Positions 34,394 to 42,786 of a stretch of DNA of 48,424 nucleotides are shown in pieces; positions within the stretch are counted from its first letter, which is position 1, and each line of letters starts with the position of its first letter. The notes below the pieces were generated by a model that had not been told where the DNA came from, searched no databases, and saw nothing but the letters and a program-made list of their open reading frames with translations. Made by a program: the position numbers and the translations under genes. Source of the DNA: SM23-32 sp964434535 (GTDB lineage: Bacteria; Planctomycetota; Brocadiia; SM23-32); the NCBI GenBank assembly GCA_964434535.1, contig CAYSWA010000019.1, positions 1 to 48,424 of the forward strand. The letters are read 5' to 3'.

Positions 34394-36277
34394 TCAGCCG
34401 ACCAGCAGGCGTCGCACCCGCCCGGCGAGGCCGGGCCCGTCCAGCGCCAGCCGGCTGAGCTGTTCCTCGCGCGTGGCGTGAACGACCGATTCGGTCGGCA
34501 CCCCCGCCAGCTCGACCCGCCCCGGCGCGACGCCGCGCTCGGCGAGGGCCTCGAGCACCGCCGAGCCGAACCCGCCGGCCACGCAGTGGTCCTCGGCCAG
34601 GAGCACGGCCTCGTGCTCGGCGAAGACGCGCATCAGCAGCTCGACGTCGAGCGGGCGGGCGAACCGCGCGTTCACAACGGTGACGGCGAGCCCGTCCTCC
34701 TCCCGAAGGAGCCGCGCGGCCTCCAGCGCGCGCCGCACCGTGGCGCCGTAGGCGACGATCGCGGCGCGCTCGCCCTCGCGCAGCACCTCGCCCCGCCCGA
34801 CCTCGAACGGCGTCGCCTCCCCCGGCGCCTCGCCGTCGGGCAGCAGTTCGCGGGGGTAGCGGATCGCCGTCGGGGCCTCGCCCGCCATCGCCAGCTCGAG
34901 CATGCGCCGCAGCTCCGCCCCGTCCTTCGGGGCCATGACCACGAAACCGGGCAAAGCCCGGCACCAGGCCACGTCGTGCAGGCCGTGGTGCGTGGGCCCG
35001 TCGCTGCCGACCAGCCCGGCGCGGTCGATGCAGAAGACGACCGGCTCTGCCTGGAGCGCCACGTCGTGGAAGAGCTGGTCGTGCGCCCGCTGGAGGAAAA
35101 CGGAGTAGACGGCGAAGACGGGGCGCGCGCCGCCCGCGCAGAGCCCGCCGGCCAGGCCCGCGCCGTGCTGCTCGCAGATGCCCACGTCGTAGAAGCGGTC
35201 GGGGAACCGCTCGGCGAACGGCGCCAGGCCGGTCCCGTCGGGCATGGCGGCGGTGATGGCCACGATGCGCTCGTCCTCGGCCGCCAGCTCGCAAAGGGCC
35301 TCCCCGAACGCGGCGGAGTAGCTGGTCCCGGCCGGCGGCTCCTCGTTGCACAGCGAGCCGTTGTTCAGCTCGAAGCGGCGGCTGCTGTGGAACTTCGTCG
35401 GGTCGGCCGAGGCGGGGCGGAAGCCGTGCCCCTTCTCGGTCAGCACGTGGAGCAGCACCGGCCCGCGCATGCGCTTGAGGTGCTCGAAGGTGTCGATCAG
35501 CTCGCCCAGGTCGTGCCCGTTGACCGGGCCGTAGTAGTGGAAGCCGAGCTCCACGAAGAGCCCGCCGGGGGTGAGCGCGGACTGGACGCCCTCGCGCAGG
35601 CGCGCCACCAGGCCGTCGACGGTGCTGCCCACACGGGGCACGACGGCGAGCAGGTCGTGGACCTCCTGCTTCAGGTCGCCGTAGGGCACGCTGGCGCGGA
35701 CCTTGCTCAGGTAGCGGGCGATGGCGCCGACGCTACGGGAGATGCTCATCTTGTTGTCGTTGAGCACCACCAGCAGGTCGCGCCCTACCTCGCCGGCGTG
35801 GTTGAGCGCCTCGAAGGCCATGCCGCTGGCGATGGCCCCGTCGCCGATGACGGCCACGATGCGGCGCCCTGCCCCGAGCGTGGCGTCGGCACAGGCCATG
35901 CCAAGGGCCGCGCTGATGCTGGTGGCCGTGTGGCCGAAGCTGAACGTGTCGTAGGGGCTCTCGGCGCGGTCGGCGAACCCGCTGATGCCCCCCGCCTGGC
36001 GCAGCGTGGGGAACTCGTCGCGGCGGCCGGTGACGATCTTGTGGGCGTAGCACTGGTGCCCGCAGTCCCAGACGAGCCGGTCGCGGCGGAAGTCGAAGCA
36101 GCGGTGCAGGGCGAGGGTCAGCTCGACGGTGCCCAGGTTGCTGGCCAGGTGGCCGCGATTCCTGGAGACGACCTCGATGATGAGCCGGCGGACCTCGCCG
36201 GCCAGCTTCTCGAGCTGCGATCGCCTCAGCAGGCGCAGGTCGTCGGGCCCGTCGATGGATGGGAGAAGCTCGGCCAT
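34394..36277 (-). CDS. dxs: 1-deoxy-D-xylulose-5-phosphate synthase
   Basis: A 627-residue thiamine-diphosphate enzyme that joins pyruvate and glyceraldehyde-3-phosphate, the first step of the MEP isoprenoid pathway. Seen: SNLGTVELTLALHRCFD, WDCGHQCYAHKIVTGR, SFGHTATSISAALG, the ThDP motif GDGAIASGMAFEALNHAG ending in NDNKMSIS, GVHEQ-like VGICEQHGAGLAGGL with the catalytic Glu, FLQRAHDQLFHDVALQ, and RYPRELLP. AAGG precedes the ATG. nrnA is 57 nt upstream and a lipoprotein gene 39 nt downstream. The MEP pathway fits most planctomycetes. Confidence 0.96.
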   Translation of the reverse strand: MAELLPSIDGPDDLRLLRRSQLEKLAGEVRRLIIEVVSRNRGHLASNLGTVELTLALHRCFDFRRDRLVWDCGHQCYAHKIVTGRRDEFPTLRQAGGISGFADRAESPYDTFSFGHTATSISAALGMACADATLGAGRRIVAVIGDGAIASGMAFEALNHAGEVGRDLLVVLNDNKMSISRSVGAIARYLSKVRASVPYGDLKQEVHDLLAVVPRVGSTVDGLVARLREGVQSALTPGGLFVELGFHYYGPVNGHDLGELIDTFEHLKRMRGPVLLHVLTEKGHGFRPASADPTKFHSSRRFELNNGSLCNEEPPAGTSYSAAFGEALCELAAEDERIVAITAAMPDGTGLAPFAERFPDRFYDVGICEQHGAGLAGGLCAGGARPVFAVYSVFLQRAHDQLFHDVALQAEPVVFCIDRAGLVGSDGPTHHGLHDVAWCRALPGFVVMAPKDGAELRRMLELAMAGEAPTAIRYPRELLPDGEAPGEATPFEVGRGEVLREGERAAIVAYGATVRRALEAARLLREEDGLAVTVVNARFARPLDVELLMRVFAEHEAVLLAEDHCVAGGFGSAVLEALAERGVAPGRVELAGVPTESVVHATREEQLSRLALDGPGLAGRVRRLLVG

Positions 36278-36334
36278 GTTCGCCTTCGACTCAGAGCGGC
36301 GGACGAGCCCTGCGGGCGGGGACGCTCGGCGCCT

Positions 36335-37345
36335 TCAGGAGGTCTCGACGGCGGCTCGGGCCTGGATGCTCAACTGCTCGGCCACGGCCCGGCGGGCGTT
36401 CTCCATGGTGTCGCGTATCTCGCAGCCCGCCGCCCTGGTGTGCCCTCCCCCGCCGAAGACGCGCGCCACGGCGCAGACGTCCACCGGCCCCCGGCTCCTG
36501 AGACTCACCTTAATATAGTCCTGATCGGGCAATTCCTTCAACAGGGCCGATGCCTCGACGCCCCGGATGGCGATGGGCACCTCGGAGAAGCCTTCGGTAT
36601 CCTCCGGGCCGAGGCCCGTCTCCTCGAACATGCCCCGTGTGATGACCATCGTCGCCGTGCGCCCGTCTTCGCCGAAGCGCAGCGTGCCGAGCGCCAGGTG
36701 CCGGAGCTTGACCTGGGCGGGCGAGGGCGAGGTGAAAAGATGGCGCACCAGCTCGTGCGGCTCGGCCCCGGCCCGCATGCACTCGGCGCAGACCTCCAGC
36801 GCGCGCGGCGTCGTGTCCTGGTGCGAGAACTGGCCCGTGTCGGTGACGATCGCCGTGTAGAGGCAGTCGGCCAGATCGCGGTCGAGCTCCACCCCTGCGG
36901 CCTGGAGCAGGCCGTAGATCATCTCGCCGCAGGAGCTGGCCTGCCGGTCCACGTAGTTCACGTCGGCGAAGCCCGCGTTGCTGTCGTGGTGGTCGATGTT
37001 GATCGTGGTGGCGGCGCCGTCCAGGGCGCCCTCGGGCGCGCCGGTTCGCTCCGGGCAGCCGCAGTCGATCACCGCCAGGTGGAACCGCTCGGGCAGCTTG
37101 TCGGGCGCCTCGCAGACCTGGTCCATCCCCGGCAGGAACAGGAACATCGAGGGCACCGGCGGCTGGAGGAAGACGTGCGCCTCGACCCCCCGCTGCCGCA
37201 GCGCGTGCCAGAGCGCCAGCGAAGAGCCCAGGCCGTCGCCGTCCAGGCGCGCGTGCGAGGTCACCACCACCGGGGTGCCGTCGCCGAGCACCGACCAGAT
37301 GGCCCGGTGCAGCTCGTCCGTGTCCTGGTCTACGGGAGGGGCCAT
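36335..37345 (-). CDS. nrnA: DHH-family phosphoesterase (NrnA-like oligoribonuclease/pAp phosphatase)
   Basis: A 336-residue phosphodiesterase of the DHH/DHHA1 type that degrades short RNAs (nanoRNA) or adenosine 3',5'-bisphosphate. Metal-site motifs appear in order: VVVTSHARLDGDGLGSSLA, FHLAVIDCGCPE, ATTINIDHHDSN and IVTDTGQFSH. The C-terminal DHHA1 domain ends GGGGHTRAAG, the substrate-binding glycine motif. The ribosome site is weak. A strong promoter lies 49-77 nt upstream. It heads the leftward nrnA, dxs, lipoprotein run. It could also be a c-di-AMP/pApA hydrolase; the family overlaps. Confidence 0.9.
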   Translation of the reverse strand: MAPPVDQDTDELHRAIWSVLGDGTPVVVTSHARLDGDGLGSSLALWHALRQRGVEAHVFLQPPVPSMFLFLPGMDQVCEAPDKLPERFHLAVIDCGCPERTGAPEGALDGAATTINIDHHDSNAGFADVNYVDRQASSCGEMIYGLLQAAGVELDRDLADCLYTAIVTDTGQFSHQDTTPRALEVCAECMRAGAEPHELVRHLFTSPSPAQVKLRHLALGTLRFGEDGRTATMVITRGMFEETGLGPEDTEGFSEVPIAIRGVEASALLKELPDQDYIKVSLRSRGPVDVCAVARVFGGGGHTRAAGCEIRDTMENARRAVAEQLSIQARAAVETS

Positions 37346-37393
37346 GTCGTGTGTGCGGGAGTGAGAGGAAACGGGGCGGCAGACAGACCCGTC

Positions 37394-37422
37394 ATTCTAA
37401 CTGCGGGCCGGGGGCGCGTCAA
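37394..37422 (-). promoter_or_regulatory. Promoter for nrnA-dxs
   Basis: Leftward TTGACG (37422-37417), 17 nt, TAGAAT (37399-37394); ten of twelve consensus bases match. The rest of the gap to 37597 is GC-rich with several inverted words (for example GGGGCC with GGCCCC near 37521-37553) and no gene. Confidence 0.65.
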
Positions 37423-37597
37423 ACCGCCGGGCGGGGCCGCAGGGGGCGTTCAGCTGTCCCCTGGCGGATGGCGTGGATCGCGCCTTGCCGAACGGCCTTG
37501 CCTGTGGCCGCCGAAATTCGGGGCCAGCCCCCGGCAGGGCCTCCGGCCCCGGCACTCCACTTCCCCATCAGGGACGGGCATGGCCGGCTCGGCGTCT

Positions 37598-38110
37598 TCA
37601 GAGCCCGGCGTCGAGCAATCGGGCAAGTTGGGCGGCGGCCTCGTCGATCTGCTCCTCGCTGATGCCGGGGCTCTGCACCTGGAGCCGCTCGCCGGAAGAG
37701 CGCCGCTCGAAGAGGAGCACCTCCGCCCCCTCGGCGCGTCCTATCTCGAGCAGCTTCAGCTCCTTGCGACGCATCAGGTAGAGGGCGAGGACGAACCGAA
37801 AAATCCGCTTCCTCTCCTCCTCGGCCCCCTCCAGGCGCTCGAAGAACTCCCACATCAGCCCGGTGTCGACGGTGCGCTGGCGCTCGGAGGCGGGCCGGCG
37901 CGTGCGCCAGAAGCAGAACGGCTCGGCCGGCGGGTCGGTCCCCCAGCAGTCGGCGCAGAGGTCCAGCCGCTCCAGCTCGGCGCCCCGCTCGACGAGGCAC
38001 GAGAAGAAGGAGCGGCGCTCCGGGATCTCCCCGCCGCACCGATGGCACAGGTGCCTGCTCTTCGCGATCTGCCAGGTCTCAAGCATGCGTTCAGGCCGTT
38101 CGGAACTCAT
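37598..38110 (-). CDS. Conserved zinc-ribbon protein, unknown
   Basis: A 170-residue protein with one C4 zinc site: CHRCGG (residues 22-27) and CADCW (about 52-56), separated by about 25 residues. The second half has a helical FRFVLALYLMRRKELKL stretch and a beta-rich end (AEVLLFERRSSGERLQVQSPG). I recall similar proteins as conserved hypotheticals in planctomycete genomes, which supports the taxonomic guess. No function is known to me. The start at 38110 is the longest option; the ATG for residue 9 is possible. It lies 54 nt after the cyclodeaminase-like gene. Confidence 0.78.
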   Translation of the reverse strand: MSSERPERMLETWQIAKSRHLCHRCGGEIPERRSFFSCLVERGAELERLDLCADCWGTDPPAEPFCFWRTRRPASERQRTVDTGLMWEFFERLEGAEEERKRIFRFVLALYLMRRKELKLLEIGRAEGAEVLLFERRSSGERLQVQSPGISEEQIDEAAAQLARLLDAGL

Positions 38111-38164
38111 GATGACGCATCGCGCGACAGGGCCGATCAGTGCAAGGGCGATGCCGGGCGCGCC

Positions 38165-38794
38165 CTACTGCCCCAGGTGCGCGCCGATCCGGCGCAGGAC
38201 GGTGGCGCGGCAGAGGCGCAGCTCCTCGCAGAGGGCGTCCATCTCGGCCCCGATCCGCTCGGCGAGGGCCTCATCACCGAGCAGCTTCAGGTTCACCTCC
38301 ACGTTGAGGCGGGCCGACGCGCAGGCCGCCTCGGCCAGGATGGCGCTGGTGCCTACGTCGCTGAGCAGGTTAGGGTTGCCTATCTCGCCCAGCCGGGCGG
38401 CCGTGCGGCCCACGGCGGCGCACTGGCGCATCACCTCCAGCGGCGGGTTGACCGCCGCCCGGAGCGCCTCCCCCACGGCTTCCTGACACGCCCGCCTCTC
38501 CTCGGCCGTGTGATGGGGCAGCGCGTGCGCCCGGCGGACCTCGCCGTAGGCGGCCACGTCCTCCTCCACCAGCTCCAGCAGCGCCCCGCGCCGCCGGGCC
38601 AGCTCGGCCAGGGCGCCCTCCACCTCGTCCTGGACGCCGGCGAATCGCCTGTTTCCGACGGTGAAGTTGCCGCACATCTCGCTCATGGCCGCGCTCAGCG
38701 CACCGACCAGCGCACTCACAGCTCCGCCTCCGGGCGCCGGCTGGCGAGCCGCCGCCGCCGCGATGAATGCATCGAGTGTGTCCTCACGGTACAC
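38165..38794 (-). CDS. Cyclodeaminase/cyclohydrolase family protein (FtcD-C/FchA-like)
   Basis: A 209-residue all-helical protein of the formiminotransferase-cyclodeaminase C-terminal family, which releases ammonia from 5-formimino-tetrahydrofolate or opens methenyl-tetrahydrofolate. Seen: LDAFIAAAAARQPAPGGGAVSALVGALSAAM (the Pro-Gly-Gly-Gly turn), FTVGNRRFAGVQDE, VNPPLEVMRQCA and GNPNLLSDVGTSAILAEAA. Translation begins at GTG 38794, 7 nt after the L,D-transpeptidase stop. A link to the folK/folate pathway in this window is possible but only by function. Confidence 0.9.
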   Translation of the reverse strand: MYREDTLDAFIAAAAARQPAPGGGAVSALVGALSAAMSEMCGNFTVGNRRFAGVQDEVEGALAELARRRGALLELVEEDVAAYGEVRRAHALPHHTAEERRACQEAVGEALRAAVNPPLEVMRQCAAVGRTAARLGEIGNPNLLSDVGTSAILAEAACASARLNVEVNLKLLGDEALAERIGAEMDALCEELRLCRATVLRRIGAHLGQ

Positions 38795-38801
38795 CGCGCC
38801 C

Positions 38802-39848
38802 TCACGGCCTGATGGTCACCCGGCTGCCCCGTTGCAGGAAGTCGTAGAGCTCCATCACGTCCTCGTTGTGCATGCGCAGGCAGCCGTTGGAGCACTCGGT
38901 GCCGATGCTCGACTCTTCGTTGGTGCCGTGGATGCCGAGGCCCGAGGCGCCGGGCTGGTCGTCGAACCCGATCCAGCGCTCGCCCAGCAGGTGGCCTTCC
39001 TCGCCGTACTCCACGATGCCCCCGCCCGGTTTGTACCAACGGGGCCGCACCAGCATGTTGTCCACCACGAACTCGCCGGTCGGCGTGCAGCCGCCCTGGC
39101 CGGTCCCGATCGGGTACTCCTTCACGAAGGCGCCGTCGACGAGGAGGGCCAGGCGGAACTCGCCCTTGTAGGCCACCACGCTGGCCGGGCCGGCCAGTAT
39201 CTTCAGTTGCTGCCCGATGTTGATCCGGTCATGGCTCATACCGTTGACGCGCTGGATCATGCGCCAGTTGACGCCGTGCTTCTTGCCGATGGTGGAGAGC
39301 GTCTCGCCGGGCTGGACGACGTGGATGGCAGCCCCCTCGACGCAGCGGGGGTTGAAGACGAGGTCGGCGTTGATGCGGTCCAGCAGGTTGCGCAGCTTCC
39401 GGGCCAGGCTGCCGCTCGCCTCCAGGTACATCTCGGTCAGCACGCGGCGGGCCTCGACCCGCCGGCCCTCCTCGATCAGCGCCACGGCCCGCTCGAGGGC
39501 CTTCAGGCGCGGGTCGTCGGCCGCCTCGTCGTTCGCGCGTGGCTCGGCCTTCGCAACCGGGTCTCCCCCGCCAGCGCGCTGCGCGGGCACCGGGCGGGCC
39601 TTCACCGTCTTCAGCGCCAGGGGCATGGCCTCCGGCGCGCGCTCCTGGGCCGCCGGCGGGGGCTCCGCTTCGGCCACGGCCGGCGGCGCGGACGGCGATG
39701 GTTCGGCCGGCGCGCCGGCCGTCTCCTGGGAGGGGGCTGACTCGGCGGATTCGGCGGTGCCGGAGGTCACCGTCGCCGCCTGCCGGGCGCGGGATATGGC
39801 GAAGCCGACGACGGCCGCCGCCACCAGCAAGATCAGTAGCTTCTTCAT
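38802..39848 (-). CDS. LysM-containing L,D-transpeptidase
   Basis: A 348-residue cell-envelope enzyme. An N-terminal signal/anchor (LLILLVAAAVVGFAI) and a Pro/Ala/Glu-rich linker (about 30-105) precede a LysM domain (IHVVQPGETLSTIGKKHGVNW...INIGQQLKI, about 174-217). The YkuD domain ends with the catalytic His307 in GIHGTN and Cys323 in CSNGCLRM. It would make or trim 3-3 peptidoglycan cross-links or attach proteins to peptidoglycan. AGGGTG precedes the ATG. Its presence argues that this organism has peptidoglycan. The cyclodeaminase-like gene follows after 7 nt. Confidence 0.94.
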   Translation of the reverse strand: MKKLLILLVAAAVVGFAISRARQAATVTSGTAESAESAPSQETAGAPAEPSPSAPPAVAEAEPPPAAQERAPEAMPLALKTVKARPVPAQRAGGGDPVAKAEPRANDEAADDPRLKALERAVALIEEGRRVEARRVLTEMYLEASGSLARKLRNLLDRINADLVFNPRCVEGAAIHVVQPGETLSTIGKKHGVNWRMIQRVNGMSHDRINIGQQLKILAGPASVVAYKGEFRLALLVDGAFVKEYPIGTGQGGCTPTGEFVVDNMLVRPRWYKPGGGIVEYGEEGHLLGERWIGFDDQPGASGLGIHGTNEESSIGTECSNGCLRMHNEDVMELYDFLQRGSRVTIRP

Positions 39849-39893
39849 GGCTCACCCTGTGTCGAGCCGTGGGCAGTGGAGAGCATCGCCGCT

Positions 39894-39923
39894 ACGATAT
39901 CGGAGCGCAGAATCCGGATGCAA
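39894..39923 (-). promoter_or_regulatory. Possible promoter for the L,D-transpeptidase gene
   Basis: Leftward TTGCAT (39923-39918), 18 nt, TATCGT (39899-39894), 46 nt before the start. The same -35 word precedes the diguanylate cyclase gene. Confidence 0.4.
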
Positions 39924-40046
39924 GAGCCGCCTCGGCAGGCGACACAGGGGGTGGCGAGGCGTGTCGTAAGATTTCGTTGCGAAAGGCCTTATGTGCGGCG
40001 GAACAGGGCGGGAGCGCGCAGATGCGGGCGCGAGAATGGCGGGCGG

Positions 40047-40145
40047 CTACGCCGCGTCGCGGCCGGGCGAGGCCCGCAGCACGAGGCCAGCGACGCCGGC
40101 GACGATCAGCGCCGCGCCGGTTACGATCAAGGCCGTTGCGATCAT
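40047..40145 (-). CDS. 32-residue single-TM peptide, unknown
   Basis: A short ORF just downstream of the diguanylate cyclase gene: ATG 40145 to TAG 40047. The peptide starts MIATALIVTGAALIVAGV, a near-complete hydrophobic helix, then VLRASPGRDAA. GGGGAG lies 5 nt before the ATG. It starts 40 nt after the cyclase stop, so cotranscription is likely. It resembles the small one-helix membrane proteins often missed by gene callers; conservation has not been tested. Confidence 0.45.
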   Translation of the reverse strand: MIATALIVTGAALIVAGVAGLVLRASPGRDAA

Positions 40146-40185
40146 GGCTACTCCCCGGCCCGGCGGGACGCGCGGGAGGCCCCCC

Positions 40186-41034
40186 CTACTGCCCTGCTGC
40201 CGCCCCCTGCTCGCCGCGGACCGTCTCCAGAATCTTCTTGCCCACCATGTCGGAACTGACGAACTCGTCGGCCATGGCCACGCGGTCGCCGCCCTGCTCC
40301 TTCGCCTCGTAGACGGCGTTGTCGGCGGCGGTGATCACGTTGTCCATGGTCTCGCCGTTGACGGGGTAGGCGGAGACGCCGATGCTGGCGCGGATGAAGT
40401 CGATGACGCGCTCGTCGCCGATCTCCAGCACGTAGTTGGCGACCGAGTCGCGGAGGCGTTCGGCCAGAACGTACGCCTCGCGGCGGTCGGTCTGGGGCAG
40501 CACGGCCAGGAACTCGTCGCCCCCGACGCGTCCGAACACGTCGCAGGAGCGGATCTTCTGCGCCATGCGGTTGGCGAGCTGCTCCAGCACCACGTTGCCC
40601 ACCTGGTGGCCGAAGCGGTCGTTGACCTCTTTGAAGTTGTCCAGGTCCAGGTAGAGCACGGCCGTGAAGCCACCGTGGCGGCGGGTGCGTTCGGCCTCCT
40701 CGGCCAGGCGCAGGTCCAGGTAGCGGTAGTTGAAGACGCCCGTCACCTCGTCGATGAAGGTCTTGTGGCGCAGCGCTTCCTTCATCTTCTCCGAGATGCA
40801 GACCTGCGAGTAGAACCCGTAGGCGGTCACTACGAACGACCACATCAGGATGGCGGGATAGGAGACGCGGAACATCCTGGGCAGCCCGTCCCAGTGCGGC
40901 AGCAGGAAGGCGAGCACCATCAGCAGCAGCAGGCTCAAGCAGAAGGAGGCCACGAAGATGCGGCGCATCCTCAGCTCGATCTGCTCGATCTCGCGCTCGG
41001 TCATCAGCGACCGGCGCCGGGGCGTGGGGGCCAT
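40186..41034 (-). CDS. Membrane diguanylate cyclase (GGDEF)
   Basis: A 282-residue protein with two TM helices (about 27-48 and 57-78) followed by a GGDEF domain. The metal site YLDLDNFKEVND (Asp130), active-site GGDEF (171-175) and product-inhibition I-site RSCD (162-165, five residues upstream) are all intact, so it should make c-di-GMP and be feedback regulated. No periplasmic sensor domain exists between the helices. ATG 41034 has GGGAGG 7 nt upstream; longer starts overlap the promoter. It is followed by the small peptide gene at 40145. Confidence 0.94.
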   Translation of the reverse strand: MAPTPRRRSLMTEREIEQIELRMRRIFVASFCLSLLLLMVLAFLLPHWDGLPRMFRVSYPAILMWSFVVTAYGFYSQVCISEKMKEALRHKTFIDEVTGVFNYRYLDLRLAEEAERTRRHGGFTAVLYLDLDNFKEVNDRFGHQVGNVVLEQLANRMAQKIRSCDVFGRVGGDEFLAVLPQTDRREAYVLAERLRDSVANYVLEIGDERVIDFIRASIGVSAYPVNGETMDNVITAADNAVYEAKEQGGDRVAMADEFVSSDMVGKKILETVRGEQGAAAGQ

Positions 41035-41065
41035 CGCTGCGCCTCCCGAAACTGGAGCCTGAGCA

Positions 41066-41094
41066 AGGATAGCGAATCCCGAGCGCACATGCAA
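41066..41094 (-). promoter_or_regulatory. Promoter for the diguanylate cyclase gene
   Basis: Leftward TTGCAT (41094-41089), 17 nt, TATCCT (41071-41066), ending 32 nt before the start codon. The -10 is identical to the lepA promoter's. Confidence 0.5.
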
Positions 41095-41114
41095 GAGCCC
41101 TGGCCCGCACCCGT

Positions 41115-41157
41115 GGGGGGGCAGGGGGCCGCCGCAGTGCGCCGGCCGCCCCCCCCC
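41115..41157 (-). terminator. GC-only hairpin after lepB
   Basis: Seven or more G (41115-41121) face seven C (41151-41157), with GGCCGCC-type inner pairing. No T-run follows in either direction, so it is only a possible terminator. Confidence 0.3.
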
Positions 41158-41158
41158 T

Positions 41159-42760
41159 TCAGCCTCCCCTGCCGGGCTCGGCCGCGGGGGCCTCATCGGC
41201 CGGCGGCTCGCCGGGGGGCAGCCACTTCATCTCGTGCACCGGCCAGAAGACGAAGAGCGCCCGCCCGATCAGGTTGTCGGCGGGCACGCCGGGCTCGGGC
41301 CACTGCTGGCTGCGGCTGTCCAGGCTGGCCGGGCTGTTGTCGCCGAGCACGAAGTACTCGGAATCCTCCAGCCGATAGGCCGGACGCCCGAGGCGGTATT
41401 CCTGCGCGTTCTCATAGTAGATGTCCCGCTCGATGATGATGCGCTCGAAGACGACCAGCGCCCCCCGCGCGCCTACGCGCACCCCCCGGCGCTCGCCCGT
41501 GCCGGCGGCGTAGTCGCGGCGCAGCAGCTCGCGCCCGTCCAGATGGCATACCACGCGGTCGTCGTAGTTCTCCAGGGCGATCCAGCGCGCCTCGCCGACG
41601 GGCAGCACGGTTCCCGGCGCCCGGGCCGTCTCCTCGCCGTCCTGCCGCAGCACGGAGACGCCGCTTGCGATCGCGACGCCGAAGGTGAAGTCGTGCCCGG
41701 CGTCGCTGACGCCCAGCAGCGCCTCGGCGTCGGGGGCGGCGTCGGCTACGCGCACAAGGGCGCGGATGCGCACGTCGCCGACCTCGTGCCGGCCGGCCGA
41801 GCCGAGGCTGCGCGGCCAGACCTGGTGGCTGAGCCCGTCGTAGGCGTAGAAATCCACGATGCTCCGGGCGAAGGCGGCCGTCGCCGGCTCGGGCGAGCCG
41901 CGCGCGTCGACCGACAGCGTCCCGGCCATCCGGTCATGCGACCACATCTGGGGGCTCTGGCCCAGGTCCCAGGTGGGCACGATCTCCCGGCGCGGCGTGA
42001 AGGCCGAGTCGAACACGTGGAACCATATCCCCTTCTGCACGTGCGGCGGCTTGCGGGCAATCTGGGCGTCTATGTACACGTCGCCGTCCCTGAGCTGCAC
42101 CGTCTCGCCCGGCAGGCCCACGATGCGCTTGATGAAGTTCTTGCTGGCGAACTCGAAGTCGCTCAGGCCGCAGTCCGGGCAGATGGGCTCTTCGGTGGAC
42201 TCGAACTGGCCCTGCCAGCCGCAGTTGGTGCAGCGTGCGGCGTAACCGGGGAAGAGGAAGACGGCGATCTCCCAGCGTCGGGGCTTGCGCAGGCGGTAGA
42301 TGAACTTGTTGACGAAGATGCGGCTGGCCCGCCGCAGCACGCGGTTCGCGGCGTCGGTGCTCGCCAGCCGCTCGCCGGCCTGCGTGGTGGCGGAGTTCCA
42401 GATCGTGGCGGGCTGCCTGAAGACCAGCGGCTCCCGATCCTCATAGGACGAGGCGCCGGCCCAGTGGTAGCGGCAGTTCGGGCACTCGACCTCCCCCCCG
42501 CGGCCCATCTTGTCCTCCCCCACCTCGAAGGGCCACCCGCAGTTGGGACAGCGGAGCTCCTTGTGCATGCCCACCAGCGTCGGCGCCATGCTGCCATGCT
42601 GGATGCGGAAGGCCTCGACCACGACCTGGCGCAGCAGCAGCACCACCAGGACGAGCGCGGCGAAGTACTCCAGGTGGTCGCGCAGCGCCGTGCGCTCCTG
42701 CGGGGGGCCGGCCCGGAACGCCTCGGGCCCGAGCGAACGGCTGCGGTGGCGTGCGCACAT
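41159..42760 (-). CDS. lepB: Signal peptidase I with two zinc ribbons and a large insert
   Basis: A 533-residue leader peptidase that removes signal peptides at the membrane. A TM helix (about 31-48) precedes the catalytic Ser57 in QHGSMAPTL. The general base Lys211 is in NFIKRIVGLPGE and box E is GDNSPASLDSR (473-483). Between Ser and Lys lie two C4 zinc ribbons: C71/C74/C93/C96 and C177/C180/C194/C197. Between Lys and box E is a ~220-residue beta-rich insert (LamG/jelly-roll-like: RIRALVRVAD, FTFGVAIASGVSVL, VVCHLDGRELL). Ordinary LepB has 180-320 residues. ATG 42760 follows the lepA stop by 26 nt; the ribosome site is distant (AAGGAG, 12 nt). Confidence 0.93.
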   Translation of the reverse strand: MCARHRSRSLGPEAFRAGPPQERTALRDHLEYFAALVLVVLLLRQVVVEAFRIQHGSMAPTLVGMHKELRCPNCGWPFEVGEDKMGRGGEVECPNCRYHWAGASSYEDREPLVFRQPATIWNSATTQAGERLASTDAANRVLRRASRIFVNKFIYRLRKPRRWEIAVFLFPGYAARCTNCGWQGQFESTEEPICPDCGLSDFEFASKNFIKRIVGLPGETVQLRDGDVYIDAQIARKPPHVQKGIWFHVFDSAFTPRREIVPTWDLGQSPQMWSHDRMAGTLSVDARGSPEPATAAFARSIVDFYAYDGLSHQVWPRSLGSAGRHEVGDVRIRALVRVADAAPDAEALLGVSDAGHDFTFGVAIASGVSVLRQDGEETARAPGTVLPVGEARWIALENYDDRVVCHLDGRELLRRDYAAGTGERRGVRVGARGALVVFERIIIERDIYYENAQEYRLGRPAYRLEDSEYFVLGDNSPASLDSRSQQWPEPGVPADNLIGRALFVFWPVHEMKWLPPGEPPADEAPAAEPGRGG

Positions 42761-42786
42761 CGGGGACCTGTGCTCCTTCCGGGGGT

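Noticed and set aside
37440..37597. Small RNA or gene in the nrnA upstream gap
   Set aside because: Only GC-rich inverted words are present; no start with a ribosome site, no terminator with a T-run, no known RNA motif.
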